From Cryptomeria japonica (taxonomy: Eukaryota > Streptophyta > Pinopsida > Cupressales > Cupressaceae): 64,000 nt of DNA. The stretch spans positions 627,727,240 through 627,791,239 of the forward strand of contig NC_081415.1 of assembly GCF_030272615.1 (NCBI RefSeq). The letters run 5' to 3'. This document shows, in pieces, positions 46,401 through 57,572 of the stretch (positions are counted from its first letter, which is position 1; every line of letters starts with the position of its first letter). The position numbers and the translations under genes are program-made. The notes beneath the pieces were generated by a model. The model searched no databases. It was not told the DNA's origin and saw only the letters and a program-made list of their open reading frames with translations.

Positions 46401-48823
46401 ATGGTAAGCTCAGCTCTCTAATCTTATCTCAACTACTATTTTGATTTCTTATTAGCTATTAGTCTGTTTAATGCACATTGATTGCAGAGATTTATGCCAG
46501 TCTTTTCAACATAACCTATGCATGTATTTAAGGTTTCAAATTGTATAGAATTCTTTGTACGACACTTTGATGTTTGATTATGCTTCGATGACTTGGATAA
46601 TTCGAAAGCAGATATAATGACTTTGATGTTTAATTATGCTTCGATGACTTAGGATTGCCAAAAAGAAGACTATTGCCTTTTTATGTATGCTTTACTCAAT
46701 GATGACACTCTTAGATAAAAAATTGGACCACTAGTGATACTAAAATATGATGTCTTTAAATGACAATAGCATTTAGCATTATACAATACTATCGAAGTTT
46801 CCAGTTCTGGTTTTTCTGGTTTGGGTTTGTAAATTCGGTTCTTGAATCCAACCAAATTTTGTGGCGTTGGGCATGTTTTTGGGTTTGTCTCTACAAAATA
46901 AAATAAAAATGATATATATATATATATATACCCATTTCTCATTATATCCTCAAAGCATGTATTTTCAAATAGTAAATCATAAAAAACATTTTCTTCATAA
47001 ATAAATAAATTCTTATCATCAATTTAATAATAGTCCTAGAAAGCTTCACAATTTATTAATGAAGTCCTTTACCTTTATCGTGATCACAATATGAATATTA
47101 CCCTTCACAATTTAATAAGGGCACTAATATAAAATTTAATAATAATCATACAAAATTACATTGTATGAATAGTTTTCATAATAAGTTATAACCATATGAT
47201 CATAAAGTTAATAATAGTCATTCATAGAGATAACAATTGCAGCCTTCTGAAAATTACAACCTCTCCCTTTGCTTTCCTCTTACGTTTTGCAATATGGGGC
47301 AAAAATTTGGAATGTTTCACTTGTTCACAATAGCACTCCTGATGGTAGTCTCCTTGCCAAATCTAGGGTTTCGTTGTGGGGCAAACACAAGTCCTCTACA
47401 CATGACAACTCGAATGATTTTGCAAAGATCAGGGATGATGTTTCAATCATACTCTCTCTCCACGAGTCTACTAAGCTAAACTGATTGATTCCAGGGTTTT
47501 TTAATTTTCCATGTGAAGATTACCCTAATTTACATTGTTCTTGGATGGCATTAAACTCATTTGTTGCAGACGTGAGTAGGAAAAAGATTGGATTTGTATT
47601 AAGTGAACACTAAAACATTTATAAATTATTTGTTTTTCAAATCATAAAGATTTATTGGATTCATTTTGGATTCTGCATAACTTGTGAAATATGGTCTGGG
47701 TTTGCCCAATTTAGTCCGGGTTGAACCAACAGTGATTCTCTCACCTCCTAAGCAATTCCACTACTAGGCACTGCAAAACTGCTTTAAGTTTCTACCAGTA
47801 GCAGCATAAAATACTTAGAGAAAACCATCACATAGAAATGACTGTCCATTTTTGTTAGTACATTTACATCTGAGGGAATTATTTTTTTTACAGGGATTGC
47901 GAGGCACCAATGCATCTGGTCGTAAGAGTGCGCAAAACAAAGTTACAAAGCAAGCTACTCTGGATTTTGTTAAACGGACACTATCTAAGTGTAGAATGTT
48001 TGAAGAAACTGGCAAGAGCTGCTTTTCAGATGCATCTTTAAAAGAAAGAATGTTCTCAATATCCTCAAAGGAGATGGATAAGAAGTTAATTGGTGATACT
48101 GTCAAAGGTGACACTGCAAATGTTCTTGCTGCTCTTGGGACTACTCTACCTGGGGGGGCTAAAAGAAAGCGCACTACAAGAGATAGAGAGGGTAAGGTGC
48201 AGACCAAAGAGATCATAACCAGATCTAGCTCCACTAGGAGCGATCGACCAGATCTGGGCAATGCCAAGGGTGAGGTGAAAAGCAAACTTAAACCAAGGCA
48301 AAAGACTGCTCAGTTGTCTGCTGCAGTAAATGACCTTGGGAAGGTAGCTGGAGCACAAAAATCATCATTGACGTCAAATTTTTGGGAAAAACCTAGTGAT
48401 AAAATGGTGATAGTGAAAGATGAAATGCCTGCATCACAGAATTCAATTGCTAATGATGATGCTTCCGATGATAATATCCCCATAGATTTGTCACATTTGA
48501 CTGCTCAGTTGTCTGCTGCAGCAAATGACCTTGGGAAGGTAGCTGGAGCACAAAAATCATCATTGACGTCAAATTATTGGGAAAAACCTAGTGATAAAAT
48601 GGTGATAGTGAAAGATGAAATGCCTGCATCACAGAATTCAATTGCTAATGATGATGCTTCCGATGATAATATCCCCATAGATTTGTCACATTTGCAACTC
48701 CCTAATTTGGAAGACTTTGATTCTTGGTTGAACTTTGAGGACGATAGTTTGCCAGATGCTGACAGTTATTACATGGGTCTTGCTGTACCAATGGATGATC
48801 TAGCTGACCTGAACATGTTCTGA
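39742..48823 (+). CDS. ADA3: ADA3-like protein, putative SAGA complex subunit (13 coding exons, 1,183 aa)
   Basis: Exons: 39742-40046, 40285-40426, 40921-41219, 42981-43688, 43807-43904, 44014-44073, 44431-44519, 44662-44727, 45005-45655, 45802-45876, 45967-46037, 46346-46403, 47894-48823. Joined, they give 3,552 bases in one open frame ending TGA. All introns are GT-AG except the fifth, which appears GC-AG. The N-terminus (MARNPRFERSSISPDG, then SIGDHTYRHPELKPV and VEELKRVRSCV) and the C-terminal block (LLELQSIGLFPESVPDLA, RHLHKLEKAVFKRQKVEERE, TLDFVKRTLSKCRMFEETGKSCF) fit the plant family of Arabidopsis At4g29790/At2g19390. That family is regarded as plant ADA3, which links histone acetyltransferase GCN5 with ADA2 in SAGA. 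The middle is Ser/Lys-rich and likely disordered; 45802-46403 is a coiled coil. The family match is from memory and strong; the SAGA role is known for the family, not shown here. Confidence 0.85.
41570..41786 (-). mobile_element. tRNA-derived SINE in an intron
   Basis: On the minus strand the element starts GCCTGAGTTGGCCTAATGG at 41,786. The A box (TTGGCCTAATGGT) lies at 41,767-41,780 and the B box (AAGTTCAAATCC) at 41,727-41,738, the spacing of a tRNA gene. The body then runs to a TTTCTTTATTTC tail near 41,570. The tRNA part is too diverged to serve as a tRNA. Target duplications were not clear. Confidence 0.7.
41600..41665 (+). repeat. 27-bp tandem repeat in the SINE tail
   Basis: The unit TTATAGCAATATGGGTCTAC + AGATGGC is present twice in full and once in part (41,600-41,626, 41,627-41,653, 41,654-41,665) with no mismatch. 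It is followed on the left by AAATAAAG units. Confidence 0.85.
42981..43688 (+). CDS. ADA3: ADA3-like gene, exon 4 (long Ser/Lys-rich exon)
   Basis: This is a 236-codon exon between TATTTTTAG and AAG/GTGAGT. It carries the conserved KRPFSLGSSSTHVTQWSEQKP and a basic stretch with RRSGRDGTPLRMNPP. It is likely an unstructured scaffold region. The 146-codon frame on the opposite strand is a shadow. Confidence 0.85.
45005..46403 (+). CDS. ADA3: ADA3-like gene, exons 9-12 (conserved C-terminal core)
   Basis: Exon 9 (217 codons) has the PLSQRLLSALIVEEDCEE motif and ends LELQSIGLFPESV. Exons 10-12 encode a continuous coiled coil from EEIKMEICKLKDELQQQ to REREVLAMNKLVESAYNRHM. This is the part most alike across plants and the best candidate for complex assembly. 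Splice phases are 0, 0, 2, 0 and fit without any forced choice. Confidence 0.87.
47251..47612 (+). pseudogene. Coding remnant of unknown origin in intron 12
   Basis: One frame is open for about 120 codons with a single in-frame TGA (47,482). It reads like a real protein (YVLQYGAKIWNVSLVHN, GSLLAKSRVSLWGKH, PGFFNFPCEDYPNLHCSWM). It does not match the exon frame or the ADA3 family, and I cannot name the family. A transposon, gene or old virus insertion are all possible. Confidence 0.45.
48305..48694 (+). repeat. 195-bp in-frame tandem duplication in the last exon of the ADA3-like gene
   Basis: Copy 1 is 48,305-48,499 and copy 2 is 48,500-48,694. They are nearly identical; I see two base differences. 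The unit is 65 codons (TAQLSAA.NDLGKVAGAQKS ... DDNIPIDLSHL), so the frame is kept and the protein gains a second acidic/Ser segment just before the conserved C-terminus. Confidence 0.95.
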
Positions 48824-50150
48824 GAACAAGATGAAGCTGTGGTGCTGCTATTGTGTATTCTTTAAAACTTGAAGCTTTTGCTCATTGGTTGGTTTATGCT
48901 TTGGTGGGGTTGCTACTGGTTTTAGATTTCTCCTTCACACAAGGCTCTACAGACAATGGTAAGCTTTTGGCGGTGTTCGCTTTATCTTTATTGCCTCTGT
49001 CAATTATAAGGATGGCATGCAACTGCCATATGAGAATATGCTGAATTATGATAGTTATCATGTTCACATTGCAGAGGATGATATTGCCAGTTTAATTCAA
49101 ATTCCTAGAGTATGCATTTCAACCTGAATCTTGATCCATTGTGAAAATGTTATATAACTTTGCAAGATTAACACCAAAATTACTGCTCAAGGTTGAAGTC
49201 AAAATGAGCAATTTAGTGCCAACGTGTTAGCTAATAGGTTCTATGTACCTACAGGGAATTAATGAAACAGAATAGGAATTCAAATTGTCCAATGCACATA
49301 ATCTTTGATAAAGATTTATATATCGGGGTTCTTTTATGCTGGAAGCTAGGCTACAAAATGCATCCTATGGTCGTTTGGATGATTGGGCTGTACAATGTTC
49401 ACTCCTTCAGAGGACGATGTATTTTCTACATCCACACAGGTCTATAAACTGCTTTACCTTTTTTTTTTAATTAATAATGTAGCAATATAACTAGATTCTC
49501 TCCTGGTTTCAGAGATTGTGAAAAATATTATGAACTGATAATTTTTACCTATTTCAAAATATCATGAGCAGGCTTTACAGTTTACACTATATCGGGGTTC
49601 TTTTATGCTGGAAGCTACAAAATGCATCCTATGGTCGTTTGGATGATTGGGCTGTACAATGTTCACTCCTTCAGAGGATGATGTGTTTTCTACATCCACA
49701 CAGGTCTATAAACTGCTTTACCTTTTTTTTTAATTAATAATGTAGCAATATAACTAGATTCTCTCCTGGTTTCAGAGATTGTGAAAAATATTATGAACTG
49801 ATAATTTTTACCTATTTCAAAATATCATGAGCAGGCTTTACAGTTTACACTATAAGCTGCATAGTGATCCATGGATATCAAAACACAGCTTTCCGAACAA
49901 GGAATTTGGGCTTCCACAATATTGTGGAGAAAACAAGAACAAGTACTGTAAGAAGTAAAAGCTACATTTGAAAAATGTACATGGTTTTTGTTCGTTTAAA
50001 AAATGTTGTAAGAGTCAATGATGGGAAATTCATGTACTTCTTGTGCTATTGTAACATTTACTCTTTCATTGGGCATTGCTTGGCACTGTCACGTGCAAAT
50101 AACCTCACAATTTTGTAGGCAATAAAAAGTGCATTCTTTTAGTCAAGAGA
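48824..50150 (+). other. 3' untranslated region and downstream tandem duplication
   Basis: The stop codon is followed by a possible untranslated intron (GTAAGC at 48,960 to GCAG at 49,074). A 269-bp unit beginning ATCGGGGTTCTTTTATGC is present at 49,322-49,590 and again at 49,591-49,853, with a small deletion in copy 2. An AATAAA signal lies at 50,121-50,126. The exact transcript end is not known. Confidence 0.55.
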
Positions 50151-51898
50151 ATGGCAACCCTGCAATTCCAGGGTAATTTTATTATTTCTTGGCCTATCAT
50201 AATGAATAAATCAATGGAAGTTCGAACATCCATTTAGATCAAGATGGTCAGGATGTTAAGTTGAGCATCTTTGATAAGTTAATAATTTACTTTTTAATAT
50301 TCATTTCAATTAATAAATTAAGCCTCACAAAGGTAATTTTTTAATTCTTCAAACACTATATTTCAAGGTTGTTGAATATTGAATTTCTTTTCGATCTAAG
50401 AATAATAATCTTCTATTTAGCAAACTCTTAATGTGCTAATCAATACCATGACAGCATTTCTAATGAGCACATTTCAGATTTTTTTGCCCTTCATTGCTTA
50501 AAGGGAGAAAAAAGTGAATAATGGTGCGGACAATGGAAGGTGACACGAAGCAAAGTTAATTGTAAATGTTAAGCACCCAGAATTGAACACTAAGTTACCG
50601 AATTCTGCTATTTTGGTTGCCATCGCAGCACTGGACTGTACGATACGGAATCAAACTTTGCTTCCCGAAAAATACGCCTCAGATTTTTTAAATCCCTATC
50701 TTTCAGGGTAAACCAAGTCCTCTGCCTTGAGCTTAAACCAGTATGAGTGCAGTCCACATCAAAGCGCCCCTCTTTCTCAATTAAATGAGTGCAGACCACA
50801 TCAAAGCCAAGGAAAGAAGAGTACAAGTTTGATGTGCTTGATATCTTTGAAGCTGGGTTGTCGCGTCAGGTCAAGAACATCACATCCGCAATTAACCATC
50901 ACACACTTTGAAGTGAGAATGCAGGTGCAAAGAAAGCAAGGGCATGGCCTGTTATTCCAGGCTTTTTCAGAAACTTCGCTGCCCTGGAGGGTTAGGTAGG
51001 TTTAAAAGTGTTAATTAAATCTTATATCATCAAATATGATATTCGCAGTGAAAAATTGGAACAATAATGATTTTTTTTATAACAGGAAATTGGAGAATTA
51101 AAGAAATTTATATTAATGTTAATTTGAGTGGGTATTTTTTAAATTTTTTTAAAGCAACAAGTGGTTAAAAAAATGTTTTAGTATAGATTAGCATTCATCA
51201 TCTTTGGTGCATTGGATTAATTTGAACATATCTTAGTAAAGTTGCAATGTAAATTAATTAATTATGAACATTATTGTTATTATATATATTTTACACATGA
51301 TATTGTAAAAAATAATTTTGAAATCACAAATATATTTGAATGAAAATGTTTAAGAATTTTTACTTGATCTTTTTGTATTATAGTGTACATCTTCCTATTT
51401 TAACCAAACTTTTTTATATATTAATTTTGTATGGATCTTTAAAAAATTGTTTAGTTCTTTGTTTTCTATTTTTCCCACCTCTTTTTCCTTGTTCTCTATA
51501 TAATGATCAAATGTTTGCAAGCTATCAACTTTCCTATATATCTTATTGACAGGTCACAAATTATGATTCAAAACATTACATTTTTGTATGAAAATTATTA
51601 CATTATGCATTCATCATTTTAATAATATGGATTAAAAATATTATGTATTAGGAAGTAATTTCACCCAAAATTTGAGATTAAATTTCAAGTGCTTTCATGT
51701 TCACCGTTTCAACTATGAAATGAAATAATGCTTAAAATATTAACTCTCATTTCTAGCATATATGTGAGTGGTTGTTATTTTAACTATTTAATATTAGTAG
51801 GACATTGGCTATGGAAAAGGAAACTAAGCACACCCTCTCCTAATTTATTATAAGAGCAACCACAAACTCAAAAATCAATTACAAAAGATTATAATTGA
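50151..51898. other. Intergenic DNA, no clear gene
   Basis: The stretch 50,500-51,000 is less AT-rich. It contains ATGAGTGCAG(T/A)CCACATCAAAG twice (about 50,742 and 50,786), with a 72-codon frame on the minus strand that I do not recognise. The rest, to 51,898, is AT-rich without visible features. Confidence 0.4.
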
Positions 51899-52360
51899 TG
51901 TAGACACATAAAAGTTGCACAATGAATTAAGTGAATTTTATTCATTTAATTATTCTTAATTCTTCCTATTAATTAAATTAAGATATATTAATTTAATTAA
52001 TATACCCTTCTTCTATCTAAGCCATTTAATTAAATTCACATTTAATTAAATCCCCCTTCTAGCCCATTTAATTAAATTTACATTTAATTAAATCCCCCCA
52101 CTTGCAAAATCCTACAAATGCAAGTTGCAACCACAATTGAAATAAATTAATTTTATTTTAATTAAATTCTATTTTCCCCACCCACTTGGAAAATCCTTAT
52201 CCTTATCATTATCATACATCTCATTTTCAAGATCTATCTCATAATCATCATCTAGTCACATTCATCATTGCATCCCTTGCATGCATATCTATCGCATCAT
52301 CATGGAATCTTTCTTCACTTTCATATCTTCATCATTCTTCCAAACTATCTTCTATCATGT

Positions 52361-52681
52361 CTTATACAGGTTGTCTCTTTCTTGAAACTGGATGTTTTGA
52401 TTAGCTCTTATACATGATATATCGTTCCTGAAACCAGATGTTTTGATCAGCTCTTATATAGGATATATCATTCCTGAAACCAGATGTTTTGATCAGCTCT
52501 TATACAGGATATATCATTCCTGAAACCAGACGCTCGATCATCCATGTCTTATACAGGCGGTATCATTCTTGAAACCAGATGCTTCGATCATCTTTGTCTC
52601 ATACAAGCAGTATCATTCCTGAAACCAGATGCTCAATCATCCATGTCTTATACATGAGGTGTCATACCTGAAACCAGACTT
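52361..52681 (+). repeat. Seven-copy tandem array, unit 46-50 bp
   Basis: Units start CTTATACA(G/T)G at 52,361, 52,407, 52,453, 52,499, 52,548, 52,598 and 52,647, each with (TT)CCTGAAACCAGATG in the middle. Copies differ by several bases; the first three are of one length and the next three are longer. Confidence 0.9.
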
Positions 52682-53032
52682 GATCTCAATCTAATCAATC
52701 TAATCAATCTTATCAAACCCATGCATTTCATCACTATCCACTCTTCTATCTTTCAAATAGCATTCTTCTTCTTTTGAGAGATCATTCATGCCTTTTGTGC
52801 ACGAACGATCTCCCGAGGGGGCATTATCATATCAAATCTCGACATCAATTTCATATCCGTTTCATATCAAATCAATTCTTCATATCTGGGGCATCATTAA
52901 TATCGTTCATCAAATTTGGGGCATCATATCGACTTTTCATATCAAATCAATTTTTCATATCCATAGCATCATATGCAACAAATTTTCTTTGAATCAACAT
53001 GTGGTCACACGTTAACTCAAAGAGGGGCAAAA

Positions 53033-54371
53033 TGTAGACACCTAAAAGTTGCACAATGAATTAAGTGAATTTTATTCATTTAATTATTATTAATTCTTCC
53101 TATTAATTAAATTAAGATTTAATTGATATACCCTTCTTCTATCTAAGCCATTTAATTAAATCCCCCTTCTAGCCCATTTAATTAAATTTACATTTAATTA
53201 AATCCCCCCACTTGCAAAATCCTACAAATGCAAGTTGCAACCACAATTGAAATAAATTAATTTTATTTTAATTAAATTCTATTTTCCCCACCCACTTGGA
53301 AAATCCTACATCTCCCACTTGCCTCCTAAACCCCTTTCTAAATTCTTCTAGAACCCATCTAATCCTAATCAATTAGCCTAAACCTTTTAATTATCCCCTT
53401 TCCCTAAATTTGAGGATGTCACTTCTCAAATTTGGAGTAAAGTCTTCCAAAGGCATTAAAGCCTTTATGCCTTCAACAAGCTAACTTGTTGAATACCCCC
53501 AAATTTGGAAGGACTCTTACAAATTTGTCCCCAAAGTCTTCCAAACCATTAATGGTTAACTAATCCTTTGTGGCATGGTTAGAGACTTTTTGCCTAACTC
53601 AACCCTCATCTAACCATAGGGTCTCATCAAGCATTCATTGCTTTGACCATGGTTATTCCTTTAACCCTTGCACAAGAGTTTATCTTTTGGGTAAAAGCTT
53701 TATCCAATGGGTAATCTTAACCTAACATTAACCCTTACCTCCTAAGGTAACCATGAGGTCTTCTCAAGCATTTAATGCTTCTTACATCTCCTCGCAATCA
53801 ATCTTATGTTGACAATTGTCACCATTTCATTGGAATTGTAAACATGGATTGATAACTTTCAATCCTGACCCTTGATAAGCTCATCCAATCTTGACCATTC
53901 ATTGCCCTGTTTTTCCTATAAATAGAGCCCTCATTCCCTCATTCTCACAATCCAGGTCTTTAGCATTTCACTTATACTCATTTTTAGCAAGCATTTAATC
54001 TCTCTTTGAAATAGAAATAATATAATAAATATTTTAGAAGCATTTCTATCATCTTAGTTAATCATATAAACTAGTATATCATGTTAGGATAGTCTTGTAC
54101 TAATCTTTTCATTGTATCATCACTAGTTTAGTTCATATTTGTTAAAATCATGCATAGATAGGATTGCATTCATACTAAGATTGATCAAAAGCATCCCTCA
54201 TTCTCATGATTGTCATCCCTAAGTCACTTTGCTCAGTGATCTGAGAGCAAATGCATTGGCTTGAGGGGTCTTGTGAGATAGAGAACAATGGAACACCCCT
54301 TGGGAAGTTGAGCTATTCCTGAGAGCTCCATAACTTACACCAAGAGTCCCATTGGTGTGTGGGCAAGTCAT
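53033..54371 (+). repeat. 3' LTR of member b
   Basis: It begins TGTAGACACCTAAAAG after the polypurine tract. It is rich in TTTAATTAAAT blocks, then has the CAAGTTGCAACC block, mixed sequence and CTATAAATAGAGCC at 53,926. Its end is not firmly fixed. Confidence 0.65.
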
Positions 54372-55244
54372 TGAATTTTGTAATTTTTATTTCATTGCAC
54401 TGTTTTTCCTGCATACAATTGCATCAATGGAGAAATGCAAGCAAATATAATAGATGAAATAAGCATAAAAATCAAACCAAAATTGCACTCCTCCATGAAA
54501 CCTTCACTGATCTTTCAGAATTGTAGCACTTCGTTTGATAACATGATCCTAGAAAATTTTGAAGACTATGGTTGTTTTTGAATGAAGATGAAGATTGCAT
54601 TTATAGATTTTTGAAATATCAATCATTAGTTCAGACGTGATGAGTAAGTTGGATTATCAATGATTGAGATTGGTTAGGAGGAACTGATGAGTTTATTGAC
54701 TTTGTGATTGGAGATGATTGTCCAAACTTGAGGCATTAATTATCTATTTATATAATAAAAATCATTTGAACATGTGCAAAAGGAGAAATAAATAAATAAA
54801 TATTTTATTTACTTTAGAGGAAATTGATTTTCAAAAAGTGGATGATTAAATAAATTAAGAAATTTATTTAATTGTAGATGACTTAGTTAATTAAATAATT
54901 AAAATGATTATTTAATTGTGAGAAGGGAATAAGAGATTTAATCAAATAATAAGAATTATTTAATTAAAGTGTGTGATTAAAGGAAATAATAAAATAATAA
55001 AGATTATTTAATTATGTGTAAAAATGGATTATTATATAATATTATTTAATTAAGATTAGAAGAAGAAAAAAGATAATTAAATAAATAAAAATTATTTAAT
55101 TATAAGATGAGAGGGAAAATTGAATTTTTGAATTTGAAATAGAAGAATAAAGTTAATTAAATTAAATATTAAATTATTTGATTAATTAAGAGGAATGCTA
55201 ATAAAATGTTGCATTACAAGCGGTGACAATTTTAGGTGTCTACA

Positions 55245-57200
55245 TTTTGCCCCTCTTTGAGACAATGTTCGAAGTAACATTATTATAAATAAAAAGTGAA
55301 AATGATGCCCCAATATGTCAAGGGATGGAGGTAGGACGCCCCTCCAGAGATTGTTTGTGCATTAAAGGCAAGAATGATCTCTCGAAAGAAGAATGTTAAA
55401 TGAAAGATGAAAGATGAAACATAAGAATGCTTAGGAAGAAGTGAAGAATATTAGCTGATAGTAGACAAGGGTTGATCGATATCAAGTGCAAAAAAGCTCA
55501 ATTGATAAGATAGAATAGTCAGCATGAGATTGAATGATTAATTGATTGAGATTGATAGATTAGTCTTCAACTTGTATTGTGCTTTCATTAGTGTACAATA
55601 ATATCATCATAGTGCCTTATTATGTGAAAAATGGATATTTTTGCACCAAGGCATGAAAAGACCAAGGCTATCCCTTTGCATAGATAGACACGATACAAAC
55701 AAGAAATGACTTGATTCATACTAGTGACAATGGACCCTATCAGTATGTGAGGAAGTAACTGCAAAGCGTGTTAATGTTAATACAAGAAAGCGTTAGATGA
55801 CCTTTAACTTAAACATAGGATGTTTTGATTATGCCAAATGGAATCCCAATCACACACAAGGATCCTAGTTGCCCCAATAATATTATCAAGACAAATCACA
55901 AACATAAATCAAAGATAAAAATTATGATCCATTTGCACTCCTCTAATCACTTGTGAATATACTTGAATAGCATAGGAACATGATGTAAACATAAATCAAA
56001 TAAAATATAAGACTCACTTGACCAAGCACATCAATAACCATTTAGATCTTCTTCCCAAAGATATGTGTTTTCTTGATATGATGCCCACTGTAGGAAAGAT
56101 GTATTTGTTAGGGCATGATATTTGATAGTGTGTTTGTTCAAGGAATGATTTATTTGTAAAGGCACGTTGTTTGATAAGGATGTTAAAATTTATAGACAAT
56201 TAATTTGTTATGTTGTAGGCTAGTTTGGTTGTTTGTTTATTGATGTGTAATTTGTTAAGCTCAATGTTTTGTGTGATGTTCTAGTTGTGTTTGCTTAAAG
56301 TGTTGGTGTCTTAGCAAGAGACAGGTTATTATGGATGATCGATTTTTACAAAGAAAATTAAATTTATTTTTGAATCTTTGAATTTTTTTGATTTTTTGTT
56401 TGGATTTTTGAGTTTTTTTTAAAAATATTTTTAGAAATTTTTTAGGATTTCTTATACTGTTGTTGGATTTTTGGAGGACATTTTTTTATTGTTTTGGATT
56501 TTTTAATTTTTTAGATTTTTGAAAAATGTTTGGATCAGTGATTGAGGTAAAAGACATATGTTAGGATTTAGTCTCAAGCAAGATGTATTTATTTGCCCCC
56601 AATGTCTAGCAAGGAATAGAACATTATGAATCAATGTAGGAACTAGTGGTAAGGAAATTGATAGGTGAAAGATGGAGACAACTTATTATGAAATTGGAGC
56701 TAATTTGGTTTCCAAGGACTATCTTGCAATGGGATAACATGTTTATCCAAGATAAGGGATTGACTATGGAAATATAAGGTAATGGCTTGGTGCATTTAAT
56801 GGCATGTGGTTTGTAGAAGTGGACATGTTAAGAGGTTTCTAGAAACATGTTTTGCATTTTATGTTCTTAATTTTGATCAAGATCAAGGGATGGATTAAGT
56901 ATGGATGAAAATAGGACAAGGATAGGATAAGAAACATCAAAGGTGATAATGGATGATGGAAGTAAGAAATGGATAAGATAAGAGATACAGAATAAAGCAT
57001 ATGGATAAGGTGTTTAGTAGATAGGATGTATGATGCTTGTAGAGATCCTTATTCTTGTCAAGATCAATGGTGGAAAAGGCGATATCAATGTAGATAAGTG
57101 ATGGATAGGGGATGAGGAATAATGAGAGATTTGGTAGGTGGGATAGCATGAATGAAACTTTCCCCCAAGTGTAGAGTGCAAGAGGATGATGGATTACATA
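55245..57200 (-). other. Interior of member c, non-coding
   Basis: No gene. It contains the GATGCCCC and CGAGAGATC words shared with members a and b next to the LTR. There is also a T-rich tract (TTTTTGGATTTTTGAG type, 56.35-56.53 kb) like the A-rich tract at 7.67-7.76 kb. Confidence 0.5.
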
Positions 57201-57214
57201 TGATGTCTATTTGC

Positions 57215-57572
57215 CAGGTTTTCATCATGTACTTGCCCAAGTCACTGCAAGAAGTGGTTTTCACCATTGGATGAAATATTTCTCTTTACTTCTTTTTTTC
57301 TTCATTTTTAAAAACTTTTTGGAAGATACTAGATGCAAGATATGAGATGGAGGAAGGAATCAAGCATATTTTCTTTGGATAGTACCCTTGAAACCAAGTT
57401 TTCATCATGATACTTTCCCAAGGCACCACAAGAAGTGGTTTTCACCATTGGACAAAATACTTCTCTTTACTTCTTTTTTTCTTCATTTTTTTTTAAATTT
57501 TAGGAAGATACTAGATGCATGATAGGAGATGGAGGAAGGACTCAAGCATCTTTTTTTTTGGATGGTACCCTT
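57215..57572. repeat. Tandem duplication, unit about 177 bp
   Basis: The block AAGTTTTCATCATG ... AAGAAGTGGTTTTCACCATTGG ... GGATGGTACCCTTGAAA occurs at about 57,215-57,391 and 57,392-57,572 with moderate divergence. Confidence 0.75.

Larger units (their letters stand above)
51899..54371 (+). mobile_element. LTR family member b, internally deleted, + strand
   Basis: A truncated 5' LTR copy (51,899-52,197) and the LTR at 53,033 both start TGTAGACAC(A/C)TAAAAGTTGCACAATG. They match for about 280 bases to CACTTGGAAAATCC, after which the left copy breaks off. Between them lie 835 bases with a tandem array and a polypurine tract (CTCAAAGAGGGGCAAAA) next to the right LTR. No coding region remains. 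The right LTR has a TATA box at 53,927. Its right end is about 54,371, where the opposite-facing LTR begins. Confidence 0.75.

Noticed and set aside
52361..52681. CRISPR-like regular array
   Set aside because: The units are contiguous, have no unique spacers, vary in length and sit inside a plant LTR element.
54361..54375. TTGA as a target duplication of LTR member b
   Set aside because: The bases TTGA precede 51,899 and follow GTCA at 54,370, but four bases is too short to trust and the LTR end is not fixed.
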